Shown: positions 8,654 to 17,196 of the stretch, piece after piece | Position numbering within the stretch: position 1 is the stretch's first letter | Layout of the letters: every line of letters begins with the position of its first letter | Notes under the pieces: generated by a model | The model's database searches: none | What the model was told of the DNA's origin: nothing | Seen by the model: the letters and a program-made list of their open reading frames with translations, nothing else | Source: an uncultured Succinivibrionaceae bacterium | Lineage (GTDB): Bacteria; Pseudomonadota; Gammaproteobacteria; Enterobacterales; Succinivibrionaceae | Length of the DNA: 64,000 nucleotides | Direction: 5' to 3' | Assembly (NCBI GenBank): GCA_900539665.1 | Contig: UQCV01000002.1 | Coordinates: forward strand, 1 to 64,000 | Translations under genes and position numbers: made by a program

Positions 8654-9343
8654 CTATTTCAATAAATCGGCCATAGAGGTTTCAACCTGCTGAACCACAA
8701 TGGCCACTGCGTTTTGATCTACCCTGCGTTGTATCGCTTCAATAAAATGACGAGCGGCGATGCCCTTAACCTTGCCGCCATGCTGACTGGATTTTTGCGT
8801 AGCTTTGGCCTTAACCGCAGCAAGCTTTTTTGTATTCCTTTCCATCATGGCCTGATATCGCTCCCGCTGTTTCTGCGTTTTGGCAGATGCGAGATTAAGT
8901 CGAGCCCTGTTGATGGCAATCTGATATTTGTTGGCAATAAGCTGTTGAATTACCTTGTTGCCTTCAAGACTTGAGCCTTTACCGACAGTGTGATCACGAG
9001 TACCGGCATTGAGCCAGTGATTGAGAGTCTTAGGAGGAATGTGAGGCTTTTTGCCTTCCTTGCCTCCTTTGACTTTGCTTACCGGCAGAAAATGTATGTA
9101 CGAGATAATACGGTTCGGGTCAGAGCGTACTCTTGCTGACTTGATGCCTGATACGGATTTACGGTAGATGCCGGTATGAGCTTTAAAGAGGGTACTGATG
9201 TAACCCGTGAGTTCTTCTCTTGCTCCGGTTTCCTTGAGAGCCTCTTTCAGAATCACACGGCTGATTTTGGTCTGAAGTTTTGTTGGCAGACCTTTGAGCT
9301 TTTCTGCAAGAACATCAGCACCGGAGGTGTCTGCTTTAATCAT
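8654..9343 (-). CDS. HK97 gp10-like / minor tail completion protein
   Basis: This 229-residue basic protein lies between the tail terminator and tail tube genes, where phages encode gp10-like or lambda Z-like proteins that complete the tail end for head joining. It opens with ADVLAEKLKGLP, a helix typical of the family, and is rich in Lys/Arg, with a long central helix around residues 135-185. The family usually has 120-200 residues, so this is a long member. The start overlaps the end of the preceding gene by four bases. Confidence 0.65.
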   Translation of the reverse strand: MIKADTSGADVLAEKLKGLPTKLQTKISRVILKEALKETGAREELTGYISTLFKAHTGIYRKSVSGIKSARVRSDPNRIISYIHFLPVSKVKGGKEGKKPHIPPKTLNHWLNAGTRDHTVGKGSSLEGNKVIQQLIANKYQIAINRARLNLASAKTQKQRERYQAMMERNTKKLAAVKAKATQKSSQHGGKVKGIAARHFIEAIQRRVDQNAVAIVVQQVETSMADLLK

Positions 9344-9714
9344 CGTTCAACAAACTCCATACTTACCGCATTGCCCCAGAATCCCACCTCGGGGTCGTAC
9401 TCCGTTGGTGTTATGCTGTTTACCATGATGAGCCGGAAATCCTCCGAGTATTTACCGTCAGTGGCCGCCACCAGTCGATCCGTAATGGCATCACAGGTGT
9501 CAGCACTTACAAACGAGAAGATAAAAATCTCAAAGCCATGGCGCACATCATGGGCGTCACCGTCAATGGTTCTGCCGGAGAACTCGGTAGCCTGTCTGGT
9601 AATCAGCGAGGCGGTTTTAACGTTATTCGGGACAATGTCAAAGTATGCTTTCTGCCCGGTGATGTCTTCCACCAGAACTTTAACCTTTGCTTTCATTTCA
9701 CTGATTGAAATCAT
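9340..9714 (-). CDS. Tail terminator-like protein
   Basis: This 124-residue protein occupies the lambda U / tail terminator position, after the head-tail adaptor and before the gp10-like gene, overlapping both neighbours by four bases. The mixed alpha/beta pattern and lack of any enzymatic motif fit the small ring proteins that cap the tail tube. No single signature residue confirms the family, so the call rests mainly on gene order and size. Confidence 0.55.
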   Translation of the reverse strand: MISISEMKAKVKVLVEDITGQKAYFDIVPNNVKTASLITRQATEFSGRTIDGDAHDVRHGFEIFIFSFVSADTCDAITDRLVAATDGKYSEDFRLIMVNSITPTEYDPEVGFWGNAVSMEFVER

Positions 9715-10046
9715 GTGGTAATCCTCTGATTGTCGTTAAGCCCCGAATAGCTGCAGCCAAGCAGGATTTCTCCTTTATGCTTATTTGCCGCAAGGTTATC
9801 AATGTTGAAAAACTTGTCATTCCACCGGATTAAGCAGTCATCCGAAAGACCGGAAATGTAGCGGATAAGCACGGTAATCTGCCCACTCTGCACATCAACA
9901 CCGCTTCGCATCTGATCACGGGTTGTCACAGCACGGACATTTGCCCAGACTGTTCCGGATAGCTCGTAGTCATCAAGACTGGTAAGGTTCCTTTCAGCCT
10001 TTGGTTCATAAATCTGTATACGTTCGTTTAACGTTCCTGTTTCCAT
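9711..10046 (-). CDS. Head-tail adaptor (head closure) protein
   Basis: This 111-residue protein matches the SPP1 gp16 / HK97 gp7-type head-closure family. It starts with the characteristic METGTLNERIQIYEP, which corresponds to the LR..I.I......D..G pattern, followed by WANVRAVT and a late FNIDNL strand. These proteins close the portal channel and dock the tail. It overlaps the connector gene upstream by one base and the terminator gene by four. Confidence 0.75.
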   Translation of the reverse strand: METGTLNERIQIYEPKAERNLTSLDDYELSGTVWANVRAVTTRDQMRSGVDVQSGQITVLIRYISGLSDDCLIRWNDKFFNIDNLAANKHKGEILLGCSYSGLNDNQRITT

Positions 10047-10321
10047 CAGAATGCCTCCTGTCTTGAGCCGAACAGCATGGAGCGCAGAGATAGAGTAAGA
10101 GACTTAAAGTCAGCTTCGGTTCTGTGCTCAAACATGTAGTTGACGGCATACATCACCGCAGCCTTGCCGTACTTTGAGTCGTAAAGCACCTTCACATCAT
10201 CCGTTCTTATCACATCCATGCAGAGCCTTTCAGCTGAACTGATAAGAGAGCGAATCAGCGTATCGTCCTCGGTACCGTCAACTCTGAGGTAGTTCTTCAT
10301 TTCCTTGAGGGTAATGCTCAT
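10046..10321 (-). CDS. Head-tail connector protein (gp6-like)
   Basis: This 91-residue helical protein matches the phage gp6-like connector family that forms a ring under the portal. It opens with LKEMKNYLRVDGTEDDTLI, the typical L..vK.yLrid...DD.li pattern, and continues with ISSAERLCMDV and a C-terminal helix. It is separated from the capsid gene by 71 bases that hold a terminator-like hairpin and a 16-codon open frame ending at its own start codon. Confidence 0.82.
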   Translation of the reverse strand: MSITLKEMKNYLRVDGTEDDTLIRSLISSAERLCMDVIRTDDVKVLYDSKYGKAAVMYAVNYMFEHRTEADFKSLTLSLRSMLFGSRQEAF

Positions 10322-10368
10322 GTCAAAACTCCAAAAAGGCCTCCTCCGTTTTTCAACAGAGAAGGCAT

Positions 10369-10392
10369 AAAAAAAAGCTCCGTTATGGAGCC
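10369..10392 (-). terminator. Intrinsic terminator after the capsid gene
   Basis: On the minus strand GGCTCC-ATAAC-GGAGC is followed by eight T residues. It lies directly after the capsid stop codon and inside the late operon, so it probably lowers transcription of the genes beyond the capsid. Confidence 0.7.
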
Positions 10393-11583
10393 TTAGGGTT
10401 TCACGGTCTTACCGCCGGTGATGGTCATAATCTGCACCGCTTCCGGCAGGATTAACTTGCCGTCCACTCGCTCTTTGGCCACATAGCCGATCATGCCGTT
10501 ACCAGCAAAGAGCTCGGTTAACTGCTTAAAGGAGCGGGTACCGCGGTCACCGATGTTGTAGTAGCTGTAATCACCAAAAGCAATCTTGCCTTCAGGGCAG
10601 AACGGTGAAGTGTACACATCGTAGCCGAGAAGCTTGTCAGGTTCTCCTGAGGTAAGAGCCGGCTGCCAGAGGTACACACCGTTATTGTCCTTAAGCTGTC
10701 TGATGGCAGCCACCAGCTTGTCATGCATAATGAATTTTGCAGACTTGCGGTACGGACGCTTCAGAGTGTAAATAAGCTGCATAAGGTGGTCAGCAGTTAC
10801 AGATGCGGCAGACAAAGCAGCAGTACCACCACCGGTTTCTGCAAAGAGGCCGAGTGGCTGACCGCGACCGGTACCGTTCAGGAATGCATCCTCCTCAGCG
10901 TTGGCAAGAGCCTTGCCGAACTGGTCAATGATGTAGTTTTCCAAAGGGAACTGCGCATCATAGAGAAGTTCCTCGGTTACCTTGATGGCTACATGAAGCT
11001 TATGGGCATCAAGCAAAATCTGATCGAAGGTAGCTTCACCAAAGGACAGTGCTCCGCCTTCCTCAATCCATGCGGCAGCAGGCTTGGTGGCGGCAATGTT
11101 AATCTTGTGTTCGCCGGAGGTAGTGATGATGTTACCAAGAGAGCGCATGATATTTTCTTCCTTGAGTACATCGATGAGTCTATCGTCGTATTCCTCCGGT
11201 ACCAGGTAACCGCCGTCGGCATCCACACCTTCCTGCAGCACGTTGGAAACCTGTTTGAAGTTGGAGCGCAAAGCCTTAAGCATTCCTGCCTTGTATTCAT
11301 CAGAGGCACGACCGCGCTTTACCACAGAGTCAGCAGCAGGAGATACAGGCTTTGAGGTAAGGGGCTGATTAACGGGACGGGAAAGTTCTGCATCAATTGC
11401 CTCCTGGCGTTCAAGTCTGGCGATTTCCTTGCTCAAATCGGTAATGTCCTGTTCCATGCGGGTATAGGTGGCATCATCCTCGGCGGTAAGAGTTCCATTG
11501 TCGGTACGACGGGATTCAAGAAAGGCCTTGGCGGCATTCCATGCAGTTGCTCGCTTTTCACGAAGTTCATTTACAGTAGTCAT
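10393..11583 (-). CDS. Major capsid protein, HK97 fold
   Basis: This 396-residue protein is a typical HK97-type capsid precursor. Residues ~1-75 form a helical, charged delta/scaffold region. After a short linker the mature shell domain begins near residue 95 with the DADGGYLVPEEYDDRLIDVL segment common to this family. GTGRGQPLGLF and the ITGGKTVKP end are also typical. The upstream ClpP-type protease is expected to remove the scaffold region. AGGAG precedes the ATG at 11583. Confidence 0.92.
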   Translation of the reverse strand: MTTVNELREKRATAWNAAKAFLESRRTDNGTLTAEDDATYTRMEQDITDLSKEIARLERQEAIDAELSRPVNQPLTSKPVSPAADSVVKRGRASDEYKAGMLKALRSNFKQVSNVLQEGVDADGGYLVPEEYDDRLIDVLKEENIMRSLGNIITTSGEHKINIAATKPAAAWIEEGGALSFGEATFDQILLDAHKLHVAIKVTEELLYDAQFPLENYIIDQFGKALANAEEDAFLNGTGRGQPLGLFAETGGGTAALSAASVTADHLMQLIYTLKRPYRKSAKFIMHDKLVAAIRQLKDNNGVYLWQPALTSGEPDKLLGYDVYTSPFCPEGKIAFGDYSYYNIGDRGTRSFKQLTELFAGNGMIGYVAKERVDGKLILPEAVQIMTITGGKTVKP

Positions 11584-11595
11584 AAAATCTCCTGG

Positions 11596-12363
11596 TTAGT
11601 TTCTAATAAGGTTAAGACGCTCCATCAAATCATCCACGGAGCGTTCAGTATTGGTTGGTTTTGGTTCGGTCGGCTTAGCAGAGATGCGGCATTTGGCAGA
11701 GAGCTTTTCCATCAGCGAGTTGGTAACCGCAGCCTTGGAAAAAGATGTTGCTTCAGCCGTTTCAGACACATTCTCTGGTTCTGCGCTTCTCTCTAGAATT
11801 GCATCTGCAAATCCGAGCTCTACGGCTTTATTGGCATTCATCCATGTTTCCGCATCCATAAGTCTTGAGAGTTTGGCACGGCTGAGACTGGTTTTAAGCT
11901 CGTATGCATTGATGATGGATTCCTTGACTTCTCCTAGCATGTCGATGGCTTTTTGCATTTCTGCCGAGTTGCCAAAGGCAAAGGTCATCGGGTTATGGAT
12001 CATCAGCATGGAAACCGGACTCATCAGTACCTTTGTTCCTGCCATAGCGATTACCGAAGCTGCAGAGGCGGCAATGCCGTCGATCTTCACGGTTACGCTT
12101 CCCGGATATTCCATCAGCATGTTGTAGATCTGTGCGGCAGCCACACAGTCGCCTCCTGGGGAGTTAATCCAGACCGTAATATTTCCCGAACCGCTCATAA
12201 GTTCATCTTTGAAAAGCTGCGGTGTAATGTCATCGTCAAACCAGCTTTCCTCAGCGATGGTGCCGTTCAGGAACAGGATCCTTTCCGGGTTCGGTGCGTT
12301 TTGGTTTTGATCCTCCGGTGTCTCCGGCTCCGTCTGGTTCTTCCACTTCCAAAACTTTTTCAT
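11596..12363 (-). CDS. ClpP-type prohead protease
   Basis: This 255-residue serine peptidase of the ClpP fold is predicted to process the capsid precursor. The serine lies in GIAASAASVIAMAG (near residue 100) and the histidine in MLMIHNP (near residue 125). The N-terminal INSPGGD motif, which forms the oxyanion region, is also visible. The start at 12363 has AAGGAG seven bases upstream, so the longer frame from 12384 is less likely. It still overlaps the portal gene by over 100 bases in another frame, an unusually long overlap for this position. Confidence 0.88.
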   Translation of the reverse strand: MKKFWKWKNQTEPETPEDQNQNAPNPERILFLNGTIAEESWFDDDITPQLFKDELMSGSGNITVWINSPGGDCVAAAQIYNMLMEYPGSVTVKIDGIAASAASVIAMAGTKVLMSPVSMLMIHNPMTFAFGNSAEMQKAIDMLGEVKESIINAYELKTSLSRAKLSRLMDAETWMNANKAVELGFADAILERSAEPENVSETAEATSFSKAAVTNSLMEKLSAKCRISAKPTEPKPTNTERSVDDLMERLNLIRN

Positions 12364-13594
12364 TGTTATTCTCCTTGTTTGCAAAAATTCCTGCGTCCTG
12401 CAGTTTGGTCATATTTCCGTTGATGAGATACAGATTCCCGCCAAGTTCATCCGGGATGAGATCAAGCTGCTCTAAACTTCTGATATCATTGGCTGACATC
12501 CAGCCGTTCTGCCGGGCAATGGCATAGCCGTTCATACGGCTCTGGTAATCACCGCGAAGGAGTCCGTCTACATTAAATTTCACGAAATAGTCAGGCTTTT
12601 CAGTCTCAGAAAGTAAAGCCCGGTTGAGGGATTGCTCCCATCTGATAATCCATGGCTCCAAGGTGTATTTCACGAACTCAAGAGACTGCTGTTCGATGTT
12701 GGAGAAGCTCGATTTTTCAAGGTCCCCCACCATGTGCGGCGGCACGCGGAAGATCCTCGCAATCTCATCAATCTGAAACTTCCTAGTCTCAAGGAACTGC
12801 GCCTGCTCCGGTGAAATGGAAATCGGCGTGTATTTCATGCCTTCCTCAAGTATTGCCACCTTATGGGCATTGTTTCCTGAGAAGCCTTTATTCCAGCTTT
12901 CGCGGATTGATTCAGGATTCTTTACCGTTCCCGGAAACTCCAGAATGCCTCCCGGTGTTGCACCGTTGGCAAAGAACCTGGCACCGTACTCCTCAGTGGC
13001 AATGGAGAGCCCGATGGCATTTTTAGCCATGGCAATCGGTGAGTAGCCCACCAAACCGTCAAAGCCCAGTCCCGGAATGTGCAGCACATCAGAAGGCTTT
13101 AGAGTTACATTGCCGGTCTTTCCTGTGTGCGCATCGGAATCCTGCATTTGGTAGCAGTAACAAATTCTGCCAAAGACATCTCTATCTACCGTCATGCGAT
13201 TAGGCATCAGAGGATAAAGACCGATAACCTCGCCTTTGCCGTTACGGATAATCTGCGCATAGGCATTACCCCAGAGCAAAAGATGCGTCATCAGCGTCTC
13301 ACGGAATACGAATGAAGTCATTTCGGGATTCGGCTCATCATGCAGAATTCGGTACAGCGGATGTTTTACAGCTCTTGTTTTACTGCCTTCATCCTGATTC
13401 TGATAAAGGTGAACCGGCAGACTCGCAATTGACTCCGACAGAATTCTCACGCAGGCATACACTGCGGTCATCTGCATGGCTGAACGTTCATTGACGTGTT
13501 TGCCGGAGGTACTGCCTCCCATCATAAAGCGGTAGCCGGAGCCGTTCAGACTGTTGGTCGGTTTTCGTTTAAACCAGCTTTTAAAAAAGTTCAT
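12251..13594 (-). CDS. Portal protein
   Basis: This 447-residue protein is an HK97-type portal, the twelve-subunit ring through which DNA is packaged. The segment MQMTAVYACVRILSESIASL near residue 40 and VPPHMVGDLEKSSFSNIEQQ near residue 290 are strong family signatures. It follows the large terminase by eight bases and precedes the protease, the usual order. The last ~40 residues are Glu/Lys/Gly-rich and coincide with the start of the protease gene. Confidence 0.93.
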   Translation of the reverse strand: MNFFKSWFKRKPTNSLNGSGYRFMMGGSTSGKHVNERSAMQMTAVYACVRILSESIASLPVHLYQNQDEGSKTRAVKHPLYRILHDEPNPEMTSFVFRETLMTHLLLWGNAYAQIIRNGKGEVIGLYPLMPNRMTVDRDVFGRICYCYQMQDSDAHTGKTGNVTLKPSDVLHIPGLGFDGLVGYSPIAMAKNAIGLSIATEEYGARFFANGATPGGILEFPGTVKNPESIRESWNKGFSGNNAHKVAILEEGMKYTPISISPEQAQFLETRKFQIDEIARIFRVPPHMVGDLEKSSFSNIEQQSLEFVKYTLEPWIIRWEQSLNRALLSETEKPDYFVKFNVDGLLRGDYQSRMNGYAIARQNGWMSANDIRSLEQLDLIPDELGGNLYLINGNMTKLQDAGIFANKENNNEKVLEVEEPDGAGDTGGSKPKRTEPGKDPVPERHHR

Positions 13595-13602
13595 AGATTC
13601 TC

Positions 13603-15210
13603 CTAAATAAACAGAATGCCGCGTTCATCGTAGACCGAGGCTCCGTTGTCATTGCCGCATCGGATGGCACGGTCTAACCCCATGATGGTGGCAATCGCAC
13701 CGTCAATCTTCTCAGTGGATTTTTCCTTGTCGGCCTTGATGTTGCCTGCCGGATCTGTTCTGATGTAGATGTTGTCCATCATCCAGCGCAATACCGGATG
13801 ACCGCCGTGAGCAAGTTTCTGCTCCAGCGTGAGTTTCATAAGCTCTTTAGTCGGTGGGGACATATCCTTAAAGCCCTGACCGAAGGGAACTACGGTAAAG
13901 CCCATGCCCTCAAGGTTCTGTACCATCTGCACGGCTCCCCAGCGGTCAAAGGCGATTTCACGGATGTTGTATTTTTTGCCGAGCTCCTCGATAAACTTCT
14001 CAATGTAGCCGTAATGAACCACATTGCCTTCGGTGGTTTCGAGAAATCCCTGTCTCTGCCAGACGTCATAAGGCACGTGGTCACGGCGGACTCGAAGTTC
14101 CAGAGTGTCTTCCGGAATCCAGAAATAAGGCAGAATGCAGAATTTCTCCGCCTCAGTTCTCGGAGGAAAGACCAGCACGAAAGCGGTGATGTCGGTGGTG
14201 CTTGATAAGTCGAGACCGCCGTAACATACACGGCCTTCAAGCTCATCAGGATTAACCGCAAAGGAGCAGCCATCCCATTTCTCAAGCGGCATCCAGCGGA
14301 TTGACTGTTTTACCCATTGGTTGAGGCGAAGCTGTCTGAAGGCATTCTCTTCACCCGGATTCTGTCTTGCTGATTCGCAGGCGGCCTGAACCTTATCGAT
14401 GCCGACGGTAATTCCGAGTGATGGATTGGCCTTTTTCCATACTTCCGGATCTGTCCAATCATCATCCTCGGCAGCCCCATAAATCACCGGGTAAAAAGTA
14501 GGATCGATCTTTCTGCCCTCAAGAATGTCCTTTGCTTTCTGATGGGTTTCGTAGCAGATGGAATTGGTGTCGGTTCCCGCAGTGGTGATCAAAAAATACA
14601 GAGGCTGCATTCGGGCATCACCGGAGCCCTTGGTCATTACGTCAAAAAGCTTTCTGTCAGGCTGAGTATGAAGCTCATCAAAGACCACACCATGAATGTT
14701 GAAGCCATGCTTTGAGTAGGCCTCCGCCGAAAGCACCTGATAAAAGCTGTTGGTCGGGGTGTAGATGATGCGTTTCTGCGAGGCGAGAATTTTGACTCTC
14801 TTGTTTAAAGCCGGACACATCCTCACCATGTCGGCAGCCACATCAAATACTATGGTTGCTTGCTGACGGTCTGCGGCACATCCGTAAACCTCGGCTCGTT
14901 CCTCTCCGTCACCGCAGGTAAGAAGCAGTGCCACGGCTGCTGCAAGCTCAGACTTACCCATCTTCTTCGGTATTTCAACGTAGGCCGTATTAAATTGCCG
15001 ATAGCCATTCGGCTTTAAAGTTCCGAAGAGATCTCGAATAATCTGCTCCTGCCAGTCGATAAGTTCAAAATGCTTTCCTGCCCAGGTTCCCTTGGTGTGA
15101 CAGAGAGCCTGAATAAAGTTCACTGCGTAGTCGGCAGCATCCTTGTCATACACGGACTTCTTTGCCTTGAACTTTGTGGGGATGTATTTTTTAAGTTTCC
15201 GCATTGCCAT
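13603..15210 (-). CDS. Large terminase subunit
   Basis: This 535-residue packaging motor has an N-terminal ATPase domain with a Walker A-like IPKKMGKSELAAA (near residue 85) and Walker B GVVFDELH (near residue 185). The C-terminal nuclease domain contains acidic residues in GGLDLSSTTDITAF. The family is the HK97/Terminase_1 type often encoded with an HNH gene, which is present at 21246. AAGGAGGTGA precedes the ATG at 15210. Two hairpins with T-tracts separate it from the accessory gene upstream. Confidence 0.93.
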   Translation of the reverse strand: MAMRKLKKYIPTKFKAKKSVYDKDAADYAVNFIQALCHTKGTWAGKHFELIDWQEQIIRDLFGTLKPNGYRQFNTAYVEIPKKMGKSELAAAVALLLTCGDGEERAEVYGCAADRQQATIVFDVAADMVRMCPALNKRVKILASQKRIIYTPTNSFYQVLSAEAYSKHGFNIHGVVFDELHTQPDRKLFDVMTKGSGDARMQPLYFLITTAGTDTNSICYETHQKAKDILEGRKIDPTFYPVIYGAAEDDDWTDPEVWKKANPSLGITVGIDKVQAACESARQNPGEENAFRQLRLNQWVKQSIRWMPLEKWDGCSFAVNPDELEGRVCYGGLDLSSTTDITAFVLVFPPRTEAEKFCILPYFWIPEDTLELRVRRDHVPYDVWQRQGFLETTEGNVVHYGYIEKFIEELGKKYNIREIAFDRWGAVQMVQNLEGMGFTVVPFGQGFKDMSPPTKELMKLTLEQKLAHGGHPVLRWMMDNIYIRTDPAGNIKADKEKSTEKIDGAIATIMGLDRAIRCGNDNGASVYDERGILFI

Positions 15211-15232
15211 CTGCTCACCTCCTTACAGGCAT

Positions 15233-15289
15233 AAAAAAAGACCGCCGAAGCGATCTCTCTGGGTATAAAAAAGGAGTCGTTATGGCTCC
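15233..15289 (-). terminator. Two tandem terminator-like hairpins before the large terminase gene
   Basis: On the minus strand the first hairpin is GGAG...CTCC followed by six T (15267-15289). The second is GATCGC-TTCG-GCGGTC followed by seven T (15233-15255). The second has a stable UUCG-type loop and is the stronger of the two. Together they insulate the packaging genes from the accessory block. Confidence 0.65.
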
Positions 15290-15292
15290 GTA

Positions 15293-15580
15293 CTAATTGT
15301 TGGCGTTCTTCATCGCCCATTCAATGGCATGACCTTCATCTTCAAAATCCACACCGCTTACCTCGCGGATTCCGATTTCACCTTCGCAGGAGGTGTCGTC
15401 GGAAAGGAACTCGTAAACTGCGCCGTAGTAGGATGGCTTGCCGGCTCCGTTCCAGTAGTGGCCTGCAAGGATCACCTTGTCGCCGTATCTCAAGGTTTTG
15501 CTCCAGCGGCATTCCAGATCCTCCGGAGTGGAAGGATTCGGTAATCTGTAGGTTCTTGCTCTTTCTGTCATCTTGCTCAT
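15293..15580 (-). CDS. Small phage protein of unknown function
   Basis: This protein of 95 residues, from the ATG at 15580 with GGAG eight bases upstream, is not recognised as a named family. It is soluble, with aromatic segments (GDKVILAGHYWNG, YYGAVYEFL) suggesting a small beta fold, and ends in a helix with WAMKNANN. It is the last gene of the accessory block and has the block's shared upstream box (about 15611-15650). Confidence 0.5.
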   Translation of the reverse strand: MSKMTERARTYRLPNPSTPEDLECRWSKTLRYGDKVILAGHYWNGAGKPSYYGAVYEFLSDDTSCEGEIGIREVSGVDFEDEGHAIEWAMKNANN

Positions 15581-15727
15581 TTTTAAGTCTCCGTTGTTGT
15601 TCTCGATGACTGTATATTCGCTCTGTACCAAAGGTATAGCAAGTTAATAAGTATCTGATTTTGTACTATTTTTCGGAGTTAAAAAGGAGGCCTGTTCCGA
15701 CCTCCTGCTGTTCAATTCTTTTCGTTC

Positions 15728-16165
15728 TTAACCCTCAACTCTAAAAAGGTAGCCGTGGGCTTTCTCGTGTTTGTCGCTGTTCCATTCAGTGTAGCGGCTG
15801 TTGATCTCAACCAGTCCCTCAAGGGTACATCCGGCCTCCTTGAAAAGCCATGCGGTTTCCACTGCGTGACTCCATCCGGAGGAAAAGGTGAATCGCTCTA
15901 TTCCGTTCTGTCTCATGGCTTCAATCAGCTTTGCCGCTTCGTTATCCCAGACCACTTCGCTGATGTCGAGGTAATCGTTGCCGCTGTCTCTGGAAACCTC
16001 GTACTCGTTAAAAAGGCGGCAGGCTTCTCTGCCAAGCTCCTTAAGTTCATCCCAGACTGCCTTGTAGGCGGCTCTTGCGGTGTTCTTCTCATCCTCGGTC
16101 CTGGCTGCGTTGTAGGCGTTCTTTGCATCCCTGATGCGGTTGTAAAAGTTCTCGAAAGTGTTCAT
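15728..16165 (-). CDS. Helical phage protein of unknown function
   Basis: This 145-residue protein is not recognised. Residues 1-55 are helical and Ala/Lys/Glu-rich (NRIRDAKNAYNAARTEDEK). The second half has aromatic motifs (FTFSSGWSHAVETAWLF). AAGGAG precedes the start codon, and the shared upstream box of the accessory block lies at 16201-16250. Relatives seem common in Firmicutes phages, an impression from memory rather than a search. Confidence 0.5.
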   Translation of the reverse strand: MNTFENFYNRIRDAKNAYNAARTEDEKNTARAAYKAVWDELKELGREACRLFNEYEVSRDSGNDYLDISEVVWDNEAAKLIEAMRQNGIERFTFSSGWSHAVETAWLFKEAGCTLEGLVEINSRYTEWNSDKHEKAHGYLFRVEG

Positions 16166-16264
16166 GTTTAACTCCTTGAAAAATGTACCTTCCTGTTCGT
16201 TTTGTTGTGTTCATATTCGCTCTGAAGGTACACTATAGCAAGTCAATAAACCCAGTATTTTCAA

Positions 16265-16477
16265 CTATTTACAAGGTTTTTCAGCGAGCTTTTCACGGAT
16301 AATTTCGAGGACTTTTTTCTGCTTTTCCTTCGGTATTCCGGCGGCCTCCAAAGCCTCCAGAGTTCCGCAGTCGGGGCAGATTGGAGTATTGTCGTCTTTT
16401 CGAGAAAGAGCCGGATGGCCGGTGTAGGTTTTGCCGCAGAGCGGGCATACTTTCGGTTCGTTTTTATCAGTCTTCAT
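16265..16477 (-). CDS. Small double zinc-ribbon protein
   Basis: This 70-residue protein holds two CxxC knuckles, CPLCG near residue 11 and CPDCG near residue 34, which together can bind one zinc ion. A Lys/Glu-rich helix follows (KEKQKKVLEIIREKLAEK). Such tiny zinc proteins in phages often bind DNA or act as adaptors, but no specific role can be read here. The shared upstream box lies at about 16561-16600. Confidence 0.55.
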   Translation of the reverse strand: MKTDKNEPKVCPLCGKTYTGHPALSRKDDNTPICPDCGTLEALEAAGIPKEKQKKVLEIIREKLAEKPCK

Positions 16478-16609
16478 TCTGTAATCCTTATGATGGAATC
16501 AAATCGTTAAACCGAGCGGTGCGGGAGTTTTGGACTCTCCGCCATCCGCCTTACGGTGTTCATATTTGCTCTTAATGCACACCTTATCAAGTCAATAAAT
16601 CCTTTATTT

Positions 16610-17092
16610 TCAATGGTTTAACGCTATTTCATCACTGGTTTCCAGACTTATGTTGAGAGCCTTATAAATGAAGTTTTCGTCAAAGCCGAAGGCCTCGTAA
16701 CCGTCAAGGCAGATATCAACGTACCGCTGGGAAGGAACACCGATTTCGCGCTCTTCGTGCATGATGTAGATGAAGGCCTTAAGCTTTCTTACCCGGCGGT
16801 CGCTGATGCAGATTACCGGAATTTCAACTTCCGTCTTGTAGTAGAAATTCGGATAGCCTTCGTAGCGGTCAAGGGAAAGTTCATCATCAGCCGTTACCTC
16901 CCATACCGCCACCGGAACTTTGGCTCCTTTCTTTGGCTCGATGGTGAGGTAGGCTCCGCTTTTGCTTCCCTTAAACAGCAACTCAAAATCCGGTATTTTG
17001 GAGGTGCCTACAACCCTTGCCCCTGGGCAGCGATAGCTCATCTGGTCAATGTTCAAGTTACTGCCGTAGGCGATGTAATATCTCTTTGTCAT
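16610..17092 (-). CDS. Gamma-glutamylcyclotransferase (AIG2-like) family protein
   Basis: This 160-residue protein belongs to the AIG2/GGCT fold, which releases 5-oxoproline from gamma-glutamyl groups. The substrate loop YGSNLN sits at residues ~9-14, and the catalytic glutamate is in LDRYEGYP near residue 80. It is encoded 105 bases downstream of an amidoligase gene. That pairing was described in comparative studies as a peptide-ligation and removal module (family knowledge), so the two may make and break an isopeptide or gamma-glutamyl link on a phage or host target. The substrate is unknown. Confidence 0.8.
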   Translation of the reverse strand: MTKRYYIAYGSNLNIDQMSYRCPGARVVGTSKIPDFELLFKGSKSGAYLTIEPKKGAKVPVAVWEVTADDELSLDRYEGYPNFYYKTEVEIPVICISDRRVRKLKAFIYIMHEEREIGVPSQRYVDICLDGYEAFGFDENFIYKALNISLETSDEIALNH

Positions 17093-17196
17093 AATCTTTT
17101 CCTTTCGTTTTGGTTTAACTCCGGAAGGCTTACCCTTCTACTGCCGAAACCCCACTCAAGGGGCCGGCAGGAGGAGGCTAAGTCCTCGCTGGGGGT

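Noticed and set aside
10723..11355. A 210-codon open frame opposite the capsid gene
   Set aside because: It lies fully inside the capsid gene on the other strand, has no start signal and looks like a shadow of high-GC coding sequence.
12251..12363. Portal-protease fusion or frameshift
   Set aside because: The protease has its own strong ribosome binding site at 12363; the overlap is simply a long one in another frame.
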